A stretch of 64,000 bases of DNA from Torreya grandis (taxonomy: Eukaryota > Streptophyta > Pinopsida > Cupressales > Taxaceae): contig JARHVA010000001.1 in the NCBI GenBank assembly GCA_037957365.1, positions 14,772,001-14,836,000 of the forward strand. Direction: 5' to 3'. Below the pieces are notes generated by a model. The model was not told the DNA's origin. It made no database searches and saw nothing but the letters and a program-made list of their open reading frames with translations. Both the position numbers and the translations under genes were made by a program. Below, in pieces: positions 1-10,985 of this stretch. How positions within the stretch are numbered: the stretch's first letter is position 1; each line of letters starts with the position of its first letter.

Positions 1-699
1 CCCTTCCAAAAAGGTACTTGAACCTTTTGGTTTTTGGGACACTCCCTTGAACTGCCTAATGAACCAAAATGGTTCAATGGTTCAACGATTCAACACTGCA
101 CACCATCTACACATTAATCGAGGTATTAAACCAAAAAATTGAACCCTAACATTGAACCGACTATCTCTTAGGTGTCGACACATGGTGACTTCTGCTATTC
201 TTTTGAAAAGTAGTCCAGGGTCTTCCGTGACTGCCACCTAGCACTTTCTGCTTCTTCCTGCTACTTAGCTTATTGCAACCCTTTCACCAAAAAATAGAAT
301 GAAACATGGGTGCCGATGTGAGATGCAGATGCTGACACGTGGTGCATTCTACTTAGCTGCTATTAGATATGTGCCATGATCCATGGCTTTCCTGAAAATT
401 ATGAAAAGTGTCTCGGACGACGCTAGCTGGCCGACTTTGTGTTTCGAAAAGCAAAACTTGGCGGCTTCCACTTGAATTCAATACTTAGGCAAAAATGAAA
501 TGAAGGAAATGAAAAATGGGAAAGAGAACCTATGCTCAGACTATGCCACTTGCTAGCTTCCGCTGGACTTCAACACTTAGGCAAAAAATAAACCCGCTCT
601 CTGCTCCAAAATTTTGCCACCATGACCAAGGTATGCAGGAACCAAAATTGCAGTGCGTGACTAAAAATTGGAATGCAACGTAGAGTAAAAAATTACTCT
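1..699. repeat. GTTCAA/TTGAAC-rich degenerate repeat at left edge
   Basis: The first 190 bases hold several TTGAACC and GGTTCAA words in both orientations. They resemble the larger array at 55990-56530 in the LTR of element V. This suggests an old LTR fragment of a V-like element, but homology outside the short words was not established. The remainder (200-699) shows no reading frame, tandem structure or recognised motif. Confidence 0.4.
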
Positions 700-1000
700 A
701 AAATATCATCTATTTTAGTGCAGTTATGTTACCCATTTGAGTCTAGACCATTTGCCAAATTTTTTTAAGTCCTTCATTGATAGTTTAAATTCAAAATTGC
801 ACTTATATAAGTTCATAAAGTTGATGTGTTAAATTGGGTTTGCCCTTTTTCACTTAACTTGAGGGAACTTGGGTTTAATTTATAATTTGGATTGAAACTC
901 ATTTATAGACTCATTATTACATTGTCATCATTGGTGGACTCAAGTCATCTTGCGTATCACTCACGCTTTGAGTCCTAGAACATGTTTTATACTACCATTC
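700..1000 (+). repeat. Dispersed copy of the gypsy leader sequence (matches 26620-26910)
   Basis: The segment matches 26620-26910 nearly throughout. Both copies hold words such as AGTCTAGACC, TGCCAAATTTTTTTTAAGTC, TTGATGTGTTAA and AACTTGAGGGAACTT in the same order and spacing. In Y the copy lies in the 5' leader upstream of gag, so this is probably the leader of element U. No reading frame is conserved between the two copies. Confidence 0.7.
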
Positions 1001-1631
1001 CTATTACCATATGGTGATATTGTGTTGTCCATTTGGTTCTAGCTTATACTTATGAATTCTCTCATATTTTTACATCTTGAGTTTTTTGGTTCACATTGTC
1101 TCCTTCATAATTTGAAGGGTTTTCTTCTAGTTTCCTAGTGTCAACTCATCAAAGTTAAACTAGATTTTATGCTATTGACTTATCACAAAAATCTAGGCTT
1201 TGGTGTACTAGTTTTCACCTTGGATTTTTGAGTTATCATACCCTCTTCCAATTCATATGATTTCAACTTTACCCAAGGTTGAGTAAATTTCATGAACACA
1301 TTCTCCTAATTTTGTGTGGTTCCTCACCACCCTCCTTTTATAGTCTCTTTAGTACCTTAGTCACTTGTTTGGAAGAAAGATAAAAATCCATACCTTATTT
1401 AAACATTTGTAAAACATTGTCCAAATCTTAGCAAATGTAAAGAACAAACCTCTCTAGACATGTTGCTAAGGTACACTTGTAATGGGGTCTCTTGCGGCCT
1501 TAGTTTCGACTTAGAGCGTTATTATGGCAGACATGAATATTTTATCTTGTTTGAGGATATCACCCTTTTCAATCCTATTTTTTGAAAACCAATCTGATCT
1601 ATGCCAATTTTTATGCGTCATTCTGATCTTG
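1001..1631. other. Leader-like stretch without recognisable genes
   Basis: There is no long reading frame, no internal repeat and no recognised motif. It is probably the rest of the untranslated leader of element U, because it sits between the leader repeat shared with Y and the degenerate coding region. Confidence 0.3.
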
Positions 1632-1912
1632 CCCCTTTAATTTGTGTAATACACTAAAAGGTTCCTAATTTTAGGATATCCTCCTCTAATTTGCACATTG
1701 TGCTCAAAGGTTACCATATTAGGTTATCCCCCTTCAACTAGTGTAAGTGAGAAAACTCCATCACGTGCAAAGTTTACCATGTTAGGCTATTATCCTTAAG
1801 CTTGTGTGAGCAATCTAACTCCATAATGCATAGAGGTTACCATTTTAGGACCTCATCCTTTGGTTTGTGCAAGCAACCAAAATATGCAATGTTTTGTTAT
1901 TACCATTCTAGA
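1632..1912 (+). repeat. Five diverged tandem units of about 50-65 bp
   Basis: Each unit contains a variant of GGTTACCATATTAGG followed by a C/T-rich run such as TATCCTCC. Variants include GGTTCCTAATTTTAGG, GGTTACCATATTAGG, GTTTACCATGTTAGG and GGTTACCATTTTAGG. The CCTAATTTTAGG form is self-complementary. Unit length drifts between about 50 and 65 bases, so the array is old. Confidence 0.65.
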
Positions 1913-2848
1913 CCCATCATCTATATTTATTAAGCCTATTGTTAAAGAACCTTCATTTGATGAACCAGAGTGTGTTGATCCCTTCTTCAATAGTCTAATT
2001 TTTGGAGATCCCATTATTGAACCATAAAAAATTATTCTCACTAAGCCAATTGTTCCCCACTTTAAAAAATATGCATTGATATTCAAGCCAAAACAAGAAC
2101 CATTACCTCTTCAAGAGCCATCTTATGAGGATAAAAATGTGTTTAAAGTTGATATTTTACAACTAATTGTGAACCAAAAGTAAACCTATGATGAATCACC
2201 TATTTATATTTTACCTATTTTTAAAGAGCCTCATTTCCTTGATAAGCCAGTCTCTACAGAGTTATCTTTGATCTTTTTCCATTCATAGAGGAGACTCCTT
2301 TTGATAAACAATATTCTATTGAGTCATCCCTCAAATGGTACCCTCTCTTTGAGGGTTTTCACTTAGACGATCCAGTCAATGTTGAACCCTTCCTAGATGA
2401 ATCACTTTTTATTGAGCCTATTTTGCCATCATAGGCCATTAATTTTTCTATACCAAGAATTCAACAAAACATCATTATGGAAACCACCATAATAGATGAA
2501 GAAACAACATTAGAGTCAGGTTCCCTTTTTGAACCAACATTAGATTTAACATCAGAAGCAGAATTGCTATCAGAACTCACATCAGATTTAGATTCCTTTG
2601 ACTTGGACTCAGCTTCAAAAACAAAGTATAGTCATGGTTGTTATGACATTGGTTACAATTACCTTGAAAATCAATTCAAATATATTTGTGATCCTTCTAA
2701 ATTTTTTGAGGATGATTACTTTATCATCGACACTGATTATCCTAATATCTTCTATGAGGATTGTGCTTTCATTCATCATTTCATTACCCCCATCCAACAT
2801 AGCCATTATATTAACATTCCACCTCCCACAAAAATTGATTGGGATTGA
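1913..2848 (+). pseudogene. Degenerate polyprotein fragment of element U
   Basis: Two blocks of broken coding sequence are visible. The first (about 1913-2450) is rich in Glu-Pro and Asp-Pro steps and contains several stops. The second is an open frame at 2477-2848, about 123 codons, with an acidic Ser/Leu/Asp-rich N-terminal half followed by a Tyr/Phe/Asp-rich half. No catalytic motif was found. The position and acidic composition resemble the spacer between protease and RT in the related elements Y (36450-37480) and W (16330-17300). That comparison is by position and composition, not alignment. Confidence 0.4.
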
Positions 2849-2934
2849 TAGAATCACACTTTGTTGAACTGCATCCATGGTGATATACCATTTGTATAAT
2901 CTTAGGGGGACCAAGACCACATTTATGTAAATGA

Positions 2935-3165
2935 AGAATAATCTTCTAGTAAAACCTTTTTAAAGGCACTGGGGGACAAACAAAGATCAAACTTGGCATA
3001 TTTTAGTGAAACCTTTTTTAAAGTGCTAGAAGAAAATCAAATTTAAATGTTAATATATCTTTGTGAAACCTTCTCAAAGGCGCTAAGGGATAATCAAGAC
3101 AAATTCATTGGTGAAAACTTCATCAAGACACCAACAACCGAGCACAAAATCTCTTCACTGCTTGA
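2935..3165 (+). repeat. Four tandem units of about 60-64 bp, coding-like (S-G-E-N-L-F-K-A-L type)
   Basis: Units begin with variants of GTGAAAACCTTTTTAAAGGC at about 2948, 3007, 3062 and 3101. One reading frame gives relatives of SGENLFKALGD, SETFFKVLEEN, CETFSKALRDN and GENFIKT, so this looks like a protein-level repeat of about 21 residues. Element Y carries two similar units at 37095-37190 just upstream of its RT, which places this block in the same part of the polyprotein. The core also contains the short inverted repeat CCTTTTTAAAGG. Confidence 0.55.
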
Positions 3166-3830
3166 TGAAGATGTTATAAAAAAAACAAATCATTATAGCT
3201 TCTAATCTATAACATAATTAGATGGTAGCTTTTCTTAGGATCAAATAGTAAAAAAATATGGTGGTCCTACTGAGAGCATATTCAGAGGTCTTTTGCCCTA
3301 CAACAACCAAAATTATGTCAAATATAGAATCAACAACATTACATGTGACTGCAAGTCCTAATCTTCATTTGTTACCCATTCATTATACACTTCATTATCA
3401 TCCACCTATTCATTACCCATTTATCCTGTGCCCAACATTATTTACCATCCCTGGAAACACTTTCCTTTATAAAGGATACAAAGATATCTTGTCTTGATGT
3501 TTGAAGGAAACACAATCAATGACCAATGAAGATCATAAACACATTATTGAAATCCATATCTGTAGCATGTTCTTAATAGATTAGTTATTCTGATGAGGCA
3601 TTGGATAGTAATTTTTATAGCTAACCATTTTTCTTGTATCACATATTGACTAGGATGTGCATCTCCATGTCAGTAGGAGTAGTAGAACCCATTTTTCATT
3701 TGCAATTTTACCCTTCCATTTACCATGCCTTGTCTCTTGGGGGCAACCCTATAGACAATTTTCATTATAGGCATTTTATACCATTATGATCCATTTTCTA
3801 CATTGTTTGAACTACATTGACTTGAGGTCC
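3166..3830. other. Degenerate stretch joining the U coding remnant to its 3' untranslated region
   Basis: Only short open frames occur (for example 3258-3497) and none shows a recognisable domain. Sequence past about 3640 already resembles untranslated filler. RT, RNase H and integrase should lie between the upstream spacer and the 3' untranslated region but are absent, so a large deletion probably ends here. Confidence 0.35.
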
Positions 3831-5030
3831 TTTGGGACTACATAGGCAGTGCTCAATTTCTATTGAGGTCAGCTCGATCACCTTCGCCATGCTCTCACAA
3901 TTTTACAAGCAATTTTTAATTTTGAATGCTCTCACCATTTTGTGGGCAAACTAAGCCAATCATCACTTGGTGATAACTTTTTTTCCACTATAGCCAATTA
4001 TCTTTTGATCATTTTCCTTATTTCATTTTATTATACCATGTCTTTACTATTGACCAAGGCTTATTTTTAGCTATCCTACTTATCCCATTTTGATCTTAGT
4101 TCCTTTGGTTCTTCCTGCACTTTCCATGGGGGATTTTGGTCCAATTTCAATAGTTTTAGAATGTTGTGTTGAATTATAGTCTATGAAAGTAGTGCAACAT
4201 TTGATATGGCAAGTTATCTTTCCTTAATTATCTTATTTGATATTTCTGATTATAACTGCCTATGAGAAAATTAGTATTATATTTTATACCCCTAATTATA
4301 ACCACCTTTGGGAAAATTAGAATTATGATGTTGTCTCCTAATTATAACTGCCTATGGGTAAATTAGGTACAACATCTTTTTATCATGTATTGCCACATCA
4401 CTTATTCATTATTATTATCATTTGCCTAGCTGTTGACCTTTATTTGTGAACTTGTTGTGGCCTAGTCAATTTTTCATCACCTTTTGTGTAGGTGGAATTA
4501 CTTGACTTGAGGTCCTAATAAGAATATGTATGTTGTGATCGATTCATGTCGAGGTTAACTCAGTCCCCCTTTCATTACAATCTCATCGTATTATGAGCAT
4601 TTTAAGTTGGTGCACTCTCACCATTTCATGAGCTGGACCGTTCTTTATCTCTTAATTCTCAATCAAGTTGAGATACTTACAAAAATTCTAAAAACATTCA
4701 TAAAATTTTATAATCCAAAAACATTTTGCTTATTTGATTATTATTGGTGTTGTTTGGTCTTTTATTTTCCTATTTGGTCTTGCTTATTTTTTTTCTTTTT
4801 CCAAGAACATCTTGATGGTCCACATATATCTTGATTATTTATATCTTGATCTCATGTTGTTAAGATGTTCTTTCTTTTCATTTTTATTTTTTTTTTGTTT
4901 TTACTTAAGTCTTGATTGTTCATATCTTGATTTTCATTTATGTTTATGTTTATGTTTATCTTTTTGCTTTTTGGTTTAAATGTAAATATCTATAACTCTA
5001 GTCTTGGTTATTATTTTAAAAAATCAAGAA
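3831..5030 (+). other. Left part of the 3' untranslated region of element U
   Basis: The stretch contains GGACTACATAGGCAGTGCTC, CTCTCACCATTTTGTGGGCA-type hairpin units (3889-3955 and 4612-4640) and a AATCAAGTTGAGATACTT segment. All three also occur in the same order in Y at 41300-41600. It then becomes a T-rich stretch (4740-4980) interrupted by the copia element. The region continues at 10986 on the far side. Confidence 0.65.
4246..4367 (+). repeat. Three hairpin units with a conserved loop (U 3' untranslated region)
   Basis: Units lie at 4246-4274, 4292-4320 and 4337-4367. Each has a stem of 6-7 bp closing a conserved loop around ATAACCACCTTTGGG or ATAACTGCCTATGGG. The stems are CTGATT/AATTAG (one G-T wobble), CTAATT/AATTAG and CCTAATT/AATTAGG. 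The same unit recurs in Y at 41063-41147 and 42565-42920 with differently paired stems. Confidence 0.75.
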
Positions 5031-5236
5031 TGTAATATTATTTAGCTAATGAAGAATTATTATATAGGGATATTAAATAGCCATATTACAAGCATAAACA
5101 ACTTCTTAGAAAATAAGAGGGAATACAAACAAATAAACCTATGATGACTTTAGGTGTAACAATGCAATAAACTAAAAAATAATAATATGCTTATGGTGAA
5201 TTAATCACCAAATATAATAATAATAATATAATATTG
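5031..5236 (-). repeat. 3' LTR of the copia element
   Basis: The sequence begins TGTAATATTATTTAGC and aligns with 10783-10985 through shared words such as CCATATTACAAG, AATAAGAGGGAATA, GTGTAACAATGCAATAA and TTATGGTGAATTAATCA. It lacks a short AT-rich block near its edge that the other copy keeps. The inner edge is set by the adjoining purine tract. Confidence 0.8.
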
Positions 5237-5246
5237 TCCCCCTTAA
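5237..5246 (-). promoter_or_regulatory. Polypurine tract of the copia element
   Basis: On the minus strand the sequence just before the 3' LTR reads TTAAGGGGGA. This is the expected position and composition for the plus-strand primer of reverse transcription. Confidence 0.6.
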
Positions 5247-5249
5247 TTC

Positions 5250-5800
5250 AGCATAACTTGAAGAGAACAAAAGAGAAATTCTCTAAATGCCTCAAATTTG
5301 TCATGTGCATGTGACTTGGTGAAGACATCTGTACATTATTCTTCTATTAGGCAATATTGGAGTTGGATGTTGTGTTGTTGTACATGTTCATGAATGAAAT
5401 GAACTTGTAACTCAATGTGTTTTGTGCATTTATGAAATATTGGATTATGAACAATTTTAAGAATACCCTCATTGTCATAGTGTAGGATGGTAGGTGTCTT
5501 CTGTGGTACTCCCAATCCTTCTTATATACGATGTAGCCATATCACTTTGCAAACAACTCCTCTTATAGCATAATATTTTTCTTCAGTGAAAGATCAAGAT
5601 TTTTTTTTAATTTCTTGCTCCCTTAGAATATAGGATTAGAACCTAAAAAGAACACATATCCAGAAGTAGATTTTATGTCATCAATATTTCCCACATGATC
5701 TAAGTCAGAATATCCTATCAAGAAGAAATTGTCATTATTCTTATATTCTAGGCCAAAGTCCATTGTACCCTTGATATATCTTAGTATTCAATTTTTTGCT
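5250..5800 (-). pseudogene. Copia RNase H (degenerate)
   Basis: The minus-strand translation contains relatives of the copia RNase H signature. These include RPDINYVVSYLSRFM, a YIKGTMDFGLEY segment, GYSDLDHVGN and IDDIKSTSGYVFFLG, followed by a SKKLK motif. Several in-frame stops and frame changes break it. It directly follows the RT domain, as in Ty1/copia elements. The catalytic aspartates of the D-x-D-type segment are partly kept, but the protein cannot be made. Confidence 0.8.
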
Positions 5801-6735
5801 TTCTAATGAGACATCTTTGGCTCCTACATGAACCTTGAAAGATAGCTAACTACATAGTTGATGTCTGGCCTAGTATATGTTAAGTAAATAAGACTCCCAA
5901 GTAACTATTAATAGAGAGTTGTATTTACTTATGGTAATAGATCTGTATGAGACAACTAAAGCCTTATATCCATAGGTGTAGCAATTAGATTATTGTCCAT
6001 CATCCTAAATCTCTCAAGTGTTATCTTGGCATATTTCATTTGGGACACAAAGATGTGGTGTTCCTTTTGCCATACTTCTAATCCAAGACAATAGTGTAGA
6101 AGCCCAAAATATGTCATGTTGAATGATCAATTAAGATCTTTCTTGGTTGCATCTATCATCTTCATTAAACTACTAGTGATGACTAGATCATTGAAATATA
6201 CTAAAATAATTATAATTTCTTCCCCTTGCTATTTTAGGTAGAGATTTGGATTATAGGGACACCTTTAAAATCCATGTTGGATGAGATGTTCATTGATATT
6301 TATATACCAGGCTTAAGGAGCCTGTTTGATACCATACAGAGATTTTATGAGTTTACATACTTTTCTTTCATTACCAAGTGAGACAAAACCTTCTATTTGT
6401 GTCATGTAAACTTCTTGTAGATATATGTTGAGAAAGGCACTTTTTGCATCCATTTGGTGGATCCTCCATCCAAATTGTGTAGCCAGAGCAAATATTATTT
6501 GGATTGTTTTGATCTTGGTCATAGGAGTAAATGTCTCCTCATAATCTATGCATTCCTTTTGTGTATATCCTTTAGCCATGATTTGAGCCTTATGCTTGTC
6601 TATACTACCATCTACTTTGTACTTTGTTTTGAAGAACCATTTACACCTAATTGGCTTCTTCCCTGGTGGAATATCTTCAAGCTGCCATGTTTTATGTTTC
6701 ATTAGTGATTTATATTCTTAATTCATGACATCCTT
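5801..6735 (-). pseudogene. Copia reverse transcriptase (RVT_2 family, degenerate)
   Basis: An open stretch at 6313-6702 (about 129 codons) carries the RVT_2 signature: KCKWFFKTKYKVDGS-like opening, AKGYTQKECIDYEETFTP, FGWRIHQMDAKSAFLN and KLIKSLYGIKQAP. Downstream in the same direction the active-site motif YVDD appears as YFND at 6187-6198, so one catalytic aspartate is replaced. The GLEV and LLGSLIYLTYTRPD motifs follow. Stops occur past residue 130. The fold and order are typical of plant Ty1/copia; the clade was not determined. Confidence 0.88.
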
Positions 6736-7860
6736 CCAAATTTTAGACTCTAGGGCTTCCTAAACTATCGAGGGCTCTACTGATTCTATAACTATACTCA
6801 TTGGGGCTAATTTGATCTCATTTTGAGTCATGACGCGAGTCCTTAGTCTAGTAGTAGATGTGTCTAGAGATCTATCTAGTTTATCATCTCTTAATGTAAT
6901 TGTATACCATTTAGGCATACATTGCACTATTCTTATGGGTTGATCTACATTAACTGACTGATCATCCTCATCATCATTACCACTTTTAGTGTGGTTATGA
7001 CCTTCTAAATTATCTAGAGGTCTGATTAATGAATCATGTCAGTTTGTGGAAGGCAAACTAGTTTTACTTTTCTCATCAAACTATACATCCCTAATAATGG
7101 AGATCTTCTTTATTTTAGGGTCCATTAGTCTATAGGCTAGTGACTCTTCACTATATTCTAAGAAGATATAAGGCATGGATTTGTTATCTAGTTTTTTTCT
7201 CTTCTTTTTAGGAATATGCATATAAGACTTACATCCAAAAACTCAAAGATGAGTAATGGAAGGTTTATTCCTTATCTAGGATTCATGTGGATTCATTTTA
7301 TGAAGAGTTGTAGTGGGTGACTTATTCAACAAATAAACATAGTTTTCATTGCTTCTACCCACTATGTGTGTGCCAAACCTAAATCTTCAATCATACTATG
7401 CACCATTTTTATGATAGTGTGGTTTCACCATTATATAACAACATTCTATTATGGAGTGTATGGTGGAGTAATTTATCTATAAATGCTATGCTATTTAAAA
7501 TAATAATAAAAAGCTTTAATGGTGAATTCTCCCCCACGATTTGAGTGAAGAGTCTTGATTTTATGACCAATTTCATTTTCAACTACTACTTTGAAATCTT
7601 TAAAAGTATTGTAGGCTTGGTATTTGGTCTTTAGATAGTAGACCCACATCTTACATGAGTATTCATCAATAAAGAAAATGAAATAATGAAACCCATAGTG
7701 ACTAGATCTCATGGGTATGCATAGAACAATATGTACTAGATCAAGCTTACTAGATGATTTTGAGGATATTTTACCAAAGGATGTTCGATGTTGTTTCTCT
7801 GCTAAACAAATAGAGTAAATATATATATTTTTATTCAAATAAGGAAGTCTATAGACCATG
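6736..7860 (-). pseudogene. Copia integrase and linker (degenerate)
   Basis: The open stretch 7491-7859 contains the end of the gag-pre-integrase region (CLAEKQHRTSFGK) and the start of the integrase core (SSKLDLVH, FIDEYSCKMWVYYLKTK, LHSNRGGEF). The canonical SDRGGEF appears as SNRGGEF, so the second catalytic aspartate is changed to Asn. Further minus-strand translation gives ISHLRVFG-like and SYMHIPKEKRRKLD-like segments of the integrase C-terminal region, and then a long acidic linker to RT. Stops are frequent between 6740 and 7490. Confidence 0.83.
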
Positions 7861-8345
7861 TTCTAATTGCTGAGTGCCTTTAGATATCTAAAATTGACAT
7901 GACCATATCTGTGATACCATAAATTGGTTGAGTCTAAATCTTGAGCTACAAGTGATTGATTATTTGACTGAACAAAGTTAAGTTGGAAATTTTTTCCAAC
8001 TCCTGAGGCTCATGTAATAATTTTTTAGAATTTAGAATTATCTTTTATCAAACACATGTTTTTACCACTTTTGAAATCAAAGTCAACCTTGAGGTTGTGG
8101 TCAAGTAGTTGACTGACTGATAAAATATTCTTTGTGAGTCTTGGGACATACAAGACATAAGAGATTTTTTAATCATGTCATCCAAGTGGTAAGGAGATAT
8201 TACCAATATCTTGAATATGGTAGGATGAATCATCACCTAAAGAGACATGATTTTTTAAAGAAGTCTCATTCATGCTATAGAACCAATCTTGTCTTCTAGT
8301 CATATGTTGGGTTTCACCTGAGTCAACATACTAGATAGAACTTTA
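7861..8345 (-). pseudogene. Copia protease and pre-integrase region (degenerate)
   Basis: The minus strand at about 8330 encodes YVDSGETQHMT, matching the copia aspartic protease site D-S-G with the downstream H-M-T. It is followed by a SLGDDSSYHIQDIGNISLPL segment and by YVLYVPRLTKNILSVSQL, the usual lead-in to the gag-pre-integrase domain. The DSG triad itself is intact, but stops follow within about 60 codons. Confidence 0.82.
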
Positions 8346-9262
8346 TGATGTTGATTCATCATGAGACTATGTGGCATTTAGGAAATTCTCATTAGAGTGG
8401 GTCTTTTCCTATTTATCAATGTTTCTTTTTTGATTGGATTTATTCTTTCAATGCCCTTTATTTTGTCCTTATCCTTTATGTGGATGAGATGATTTTTGGT
8501 GACTGGGCTCCTTGTTTCTTGAAGAGCCCTATGCAAAGGAGTTATACCAAAAATTATTTAGCTCATGACCTATCTTTCCACATATAAGGAAAACTTTCTA
8601 TTATTTATCCCCCTGTGAATGATGTTGATGACCTTGCTTTGGTTTATAAGACTTGATCTACTTCTTACCTTTCTATTGATTAGAGGCAAGAGTATGTTCT
8701 TCTTATTCTTCTTGTATATGTATAGAATCTTCCTATTATAACATGTTTACCAACTTGTCAAAAGATGTTTTATGTTCTATGACTATCAAAATAGTCATGA
8801 ATATAATATAAGAGAGTGGTAGTGCTCTTAGGACAATAGGTACAAGAGATTCATTTGACACTGTTTCACCCAATGGTTGGAGTGAAGCCCTTAGGGTTAC
8901 AATATGGCGTAGAAAAGCTTCCACTTTTTCACTAGACTTCAATTTGAGGGATGAAGTTGACTATGCAAATGAAGAATGGTTTCTTCATTTTTGGCATCAT
9001 AGACTATCTAGAGCTTATCCCAAGCATCCTTTGCTATTGTGGCCTCACAAATATGAGGTACATGATTATCAACTTTACCTTTTGATTGAATTTGTCAAAA
9101 TTACATTGTTGATCAATGTCAGTAGCATATTAGGTAAGAGAGACATTTTTAATAGGCCAAATGTCTTCAAATTCTAAATGTGTCCTGATTTTAGTTTTCT
9201 AAGTGACATAGTTATCATCATGAAGAAGTTGAGTCTAGCAGAAAGAATTTTGAACCATTGTG
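8346..9262 (-). pseudogene. Copia gag (degenerate)
   Basis: Translation on the minus strand from about 9258 gives DDNYVTxKTKIRTHLEFEDI, the typical start of copia gag, then AxxxWDxL-like remnants. An open stretch at 8736-8942 contains FLRHIVTLRASLQPLGETVS and ALPLSYIIFMTIL, which match the UBN2-type gag domain. A zinc knuckle can be guessed near 8570 but is not intact. Frameshifts occur near 8950 and after 8740. Confidence 0.8.
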
Positions 9263-10768
9263 TATAATTTGATCAAAGGTGATGGATTGATTCCTTATCA
9301 CTCTAGGTATCAAGGTCTCCCTTTAATTATACTACCAATTTGATATACCAATATTTTTTGTATATATACCCTTCCTGTATGTGGAAGAAGCTCACTCTTT
9401 ATGTATACCCAATGGTACATGAAAGAAGCATAAATGTAAGTCAAAGAGATGGATACATGGTACTTAGACAGTACTAAAAGAGGTTCAACTAATCATTGGC
9501 ACCTAATTAGATGGAATTCCTCATATACATGTGTAAATTTTCTATATACTTAGAATTTCCACCTTTAGGATTTATGGCTTTTGACTGAAGTGGATGGGTA
9601 AAATGGAGGGATGGCTCAGTGAATGTTTAACCTTATTTCTCCTTGATGGTTTATAGGGTCGATGCCCAAACATCATTGTTGCAATTATGTTAGGATATGT
9701 ATACATTAACTCAATCATGATGGTATTATCCATAAACATGAGTCAGAGGCATAGCTATGACCGAACACTGTGAATGTGTAAAAAACACACTATTTTGTGT
9801 TTTTCCTTAAAATTACTTGCAAAAAAAAAAATATTACAATGAGTTTTTCAAAATATTACAATATATAGAAAAACACTAATTTCATTGCTCAAAATAATAT
9901 TCCCCCTTTTTGGAAAAACAAAATTGGACTCTTTGGCCTCTTTTGAAAAAAAATATTTTTTTAATGACATTCTTAGCTAAATTTAGCTAGTTATGACTAA
10001 AAATTGCAAAATTGCCAAAATTAGAGGAATTGCTAAAGATACTTTTTTTTTCTTCCAAAAAAAATCATTTTGGGGGATTTGAACCTCCCACCTCTTCCTT
10101 TCAAAAATATATAACTACCAACTTGCCTATGTATCAATACAAGCTTATAAAAGACAAACTTTATATTTAAAGTCTTACAAAAGCTGATTTTGAAGGAAAG
10201 CCACCTCCTATTTAATACCACGGATTTTAGAAATAGGCTATTTTGATAAAATTTGCATCAAATAAGCTTTTTTAAAGTGGTTTTCAAAGTGGTTTTGAAT
10301 TTTACTAAAAGTAATTATACCCAATTATGCTATGAATATCTTCAAACATTGATGAGAATAAATTTAGATTTCAAGTTTATATGGTGAAACTTTTGAAAGT
10401 AATTAAATCACCACCCTGAGTATCAAAGCATAAAATGGGTTGATATTTGCTTTGGATATGTCATAATATTCTATGCATTTCTCCCTTAAATGAATTTGAT
10501 CACTCTTTCTCATCACAACCAAATCAAATATCGAGCCTTCACGTGAAGCCAAATATTGAAGAGCAAAATATTGAGCTTCACCTTTATTGAGATATATTAT
10601 GGCACCTTTATTTCTTGGGCCAATAGAAGATAGGATGGTTGCTTTCTTTTTTTTCTTCTACTCCCATACTGGTTGTGTATTACACAAATGTTTATAGAAT
10701 GCCACTTAGCTTCACGCTATGGAAAAGAATGGGCTTCTCCAAGATATTGTTATGTGTTTGCATCACCT
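9263..10768 (-). other. Leader of the copia element, no genes
   Basis: About 1.5 kb lies between the primer binding site and gag, long for a copia leader and suggesting an insertion. The only structure seen is a tRNA-like pol III promoter pair at 10075-10129. The rest is AT-rich, with short homopolymer runs near 9820, 9950 and 10040. Confidence 0.5.
10075..10129 (-). promoter_or_regulatory. tRNA-like A box and B box (possible SINE or tRNA fragment)
   Basis: On the minus strand TAGGCAAGTTGG (10118-10129) matches the tRNA A-box consensus TRGCNNAGYNGG at 11 of 12 positions. It is followed after 32 bases by GGTTCAAATCC (10075-10085), a perfect B box (GGTTCRANNCC). Spacing is normal for tRNA genes and tRNA-derived SINEs. 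An A-rich tail follows within about 25 bases. No acceptor stem or anticodon arm could be folded, so a functional tRNA gene is not claimed. Confidence 0.45.
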
Positions 10769-10780
10769 GCTCTGAAACCA
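10769..10780 (-). promoter_or_regulatory. Copia primer binding site (tRNA-iMet type)
   Basis: The minus strand reads TGGTTTCAGAGC two bases inside the 5' LTR end. It differs at one position from TGGTATCAGAGC, the standard plant copia site complementary to initiator tRNA-Met. Confidence 0.8.
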
Positions 10781-10782
10781 AA

Positions 10783-10985
10783 TGTAAGAGCAATAATATA
10801 AAATTATTTAGATAATGAATAATTATTACATAGGGCTATTAAATGTCCATATTACAAGAATAAACAACTTCCTAGAAAATAAGAGGGAATATAAACAAAT
10901 TGACCCAGGATAGACTTCAAGTGTAACAATGCAATAAGATAATAAAAAATAATATTCTTATGGTGAATTAATCATTGAATATAAT
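10783..10985 (-). repeat. 5' LTR of the copia element
   Basis: This aligns with 5031-5236. It begins (plus strand) TGTAAGAGCAATAATATAAA and holds a block missing from the other copy. The outer edge near 10985 is approximate because similarity fades in an AT-rich run. Confidence 0.78.

Larger units (their letters stand above)
5031..10985 (-). mobile_element. Ty1/copia LTR retrotransposon, full-length but dead
   Basis: Two direct repeats of about 200 bp (5031-5236 and 10783-10985) flank a region that reads, on the minus strand, gag, protease, integrase, RT and RNase H, the Ty1/copia order. A tRNA-iMet-type primer binding site lies beside the right LTR and a purine tract beside the left one. 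Every domain carries stops or frameshifts, and the RT active site reads YFND instead of YVDD. No clean target-site duplication was found. The element lies inside the 3' untranslated region of U. The leader between LTR and gag is long (about 1.5 kb) and contains a tRNA-like segment. Confidence 0.88.

Noticed and set aside
4607..4979. Two overlapping Phe/Leu-rich frames in U
   Set aside because: They result from a T-rich tract in the 3' untranslated region, with no domain and no counterpart in Y.
10060..10150. Functional tRNA gene
   Set aside because: A and B boxes are good, but no acceptor stem or anticodon arm can be folded.
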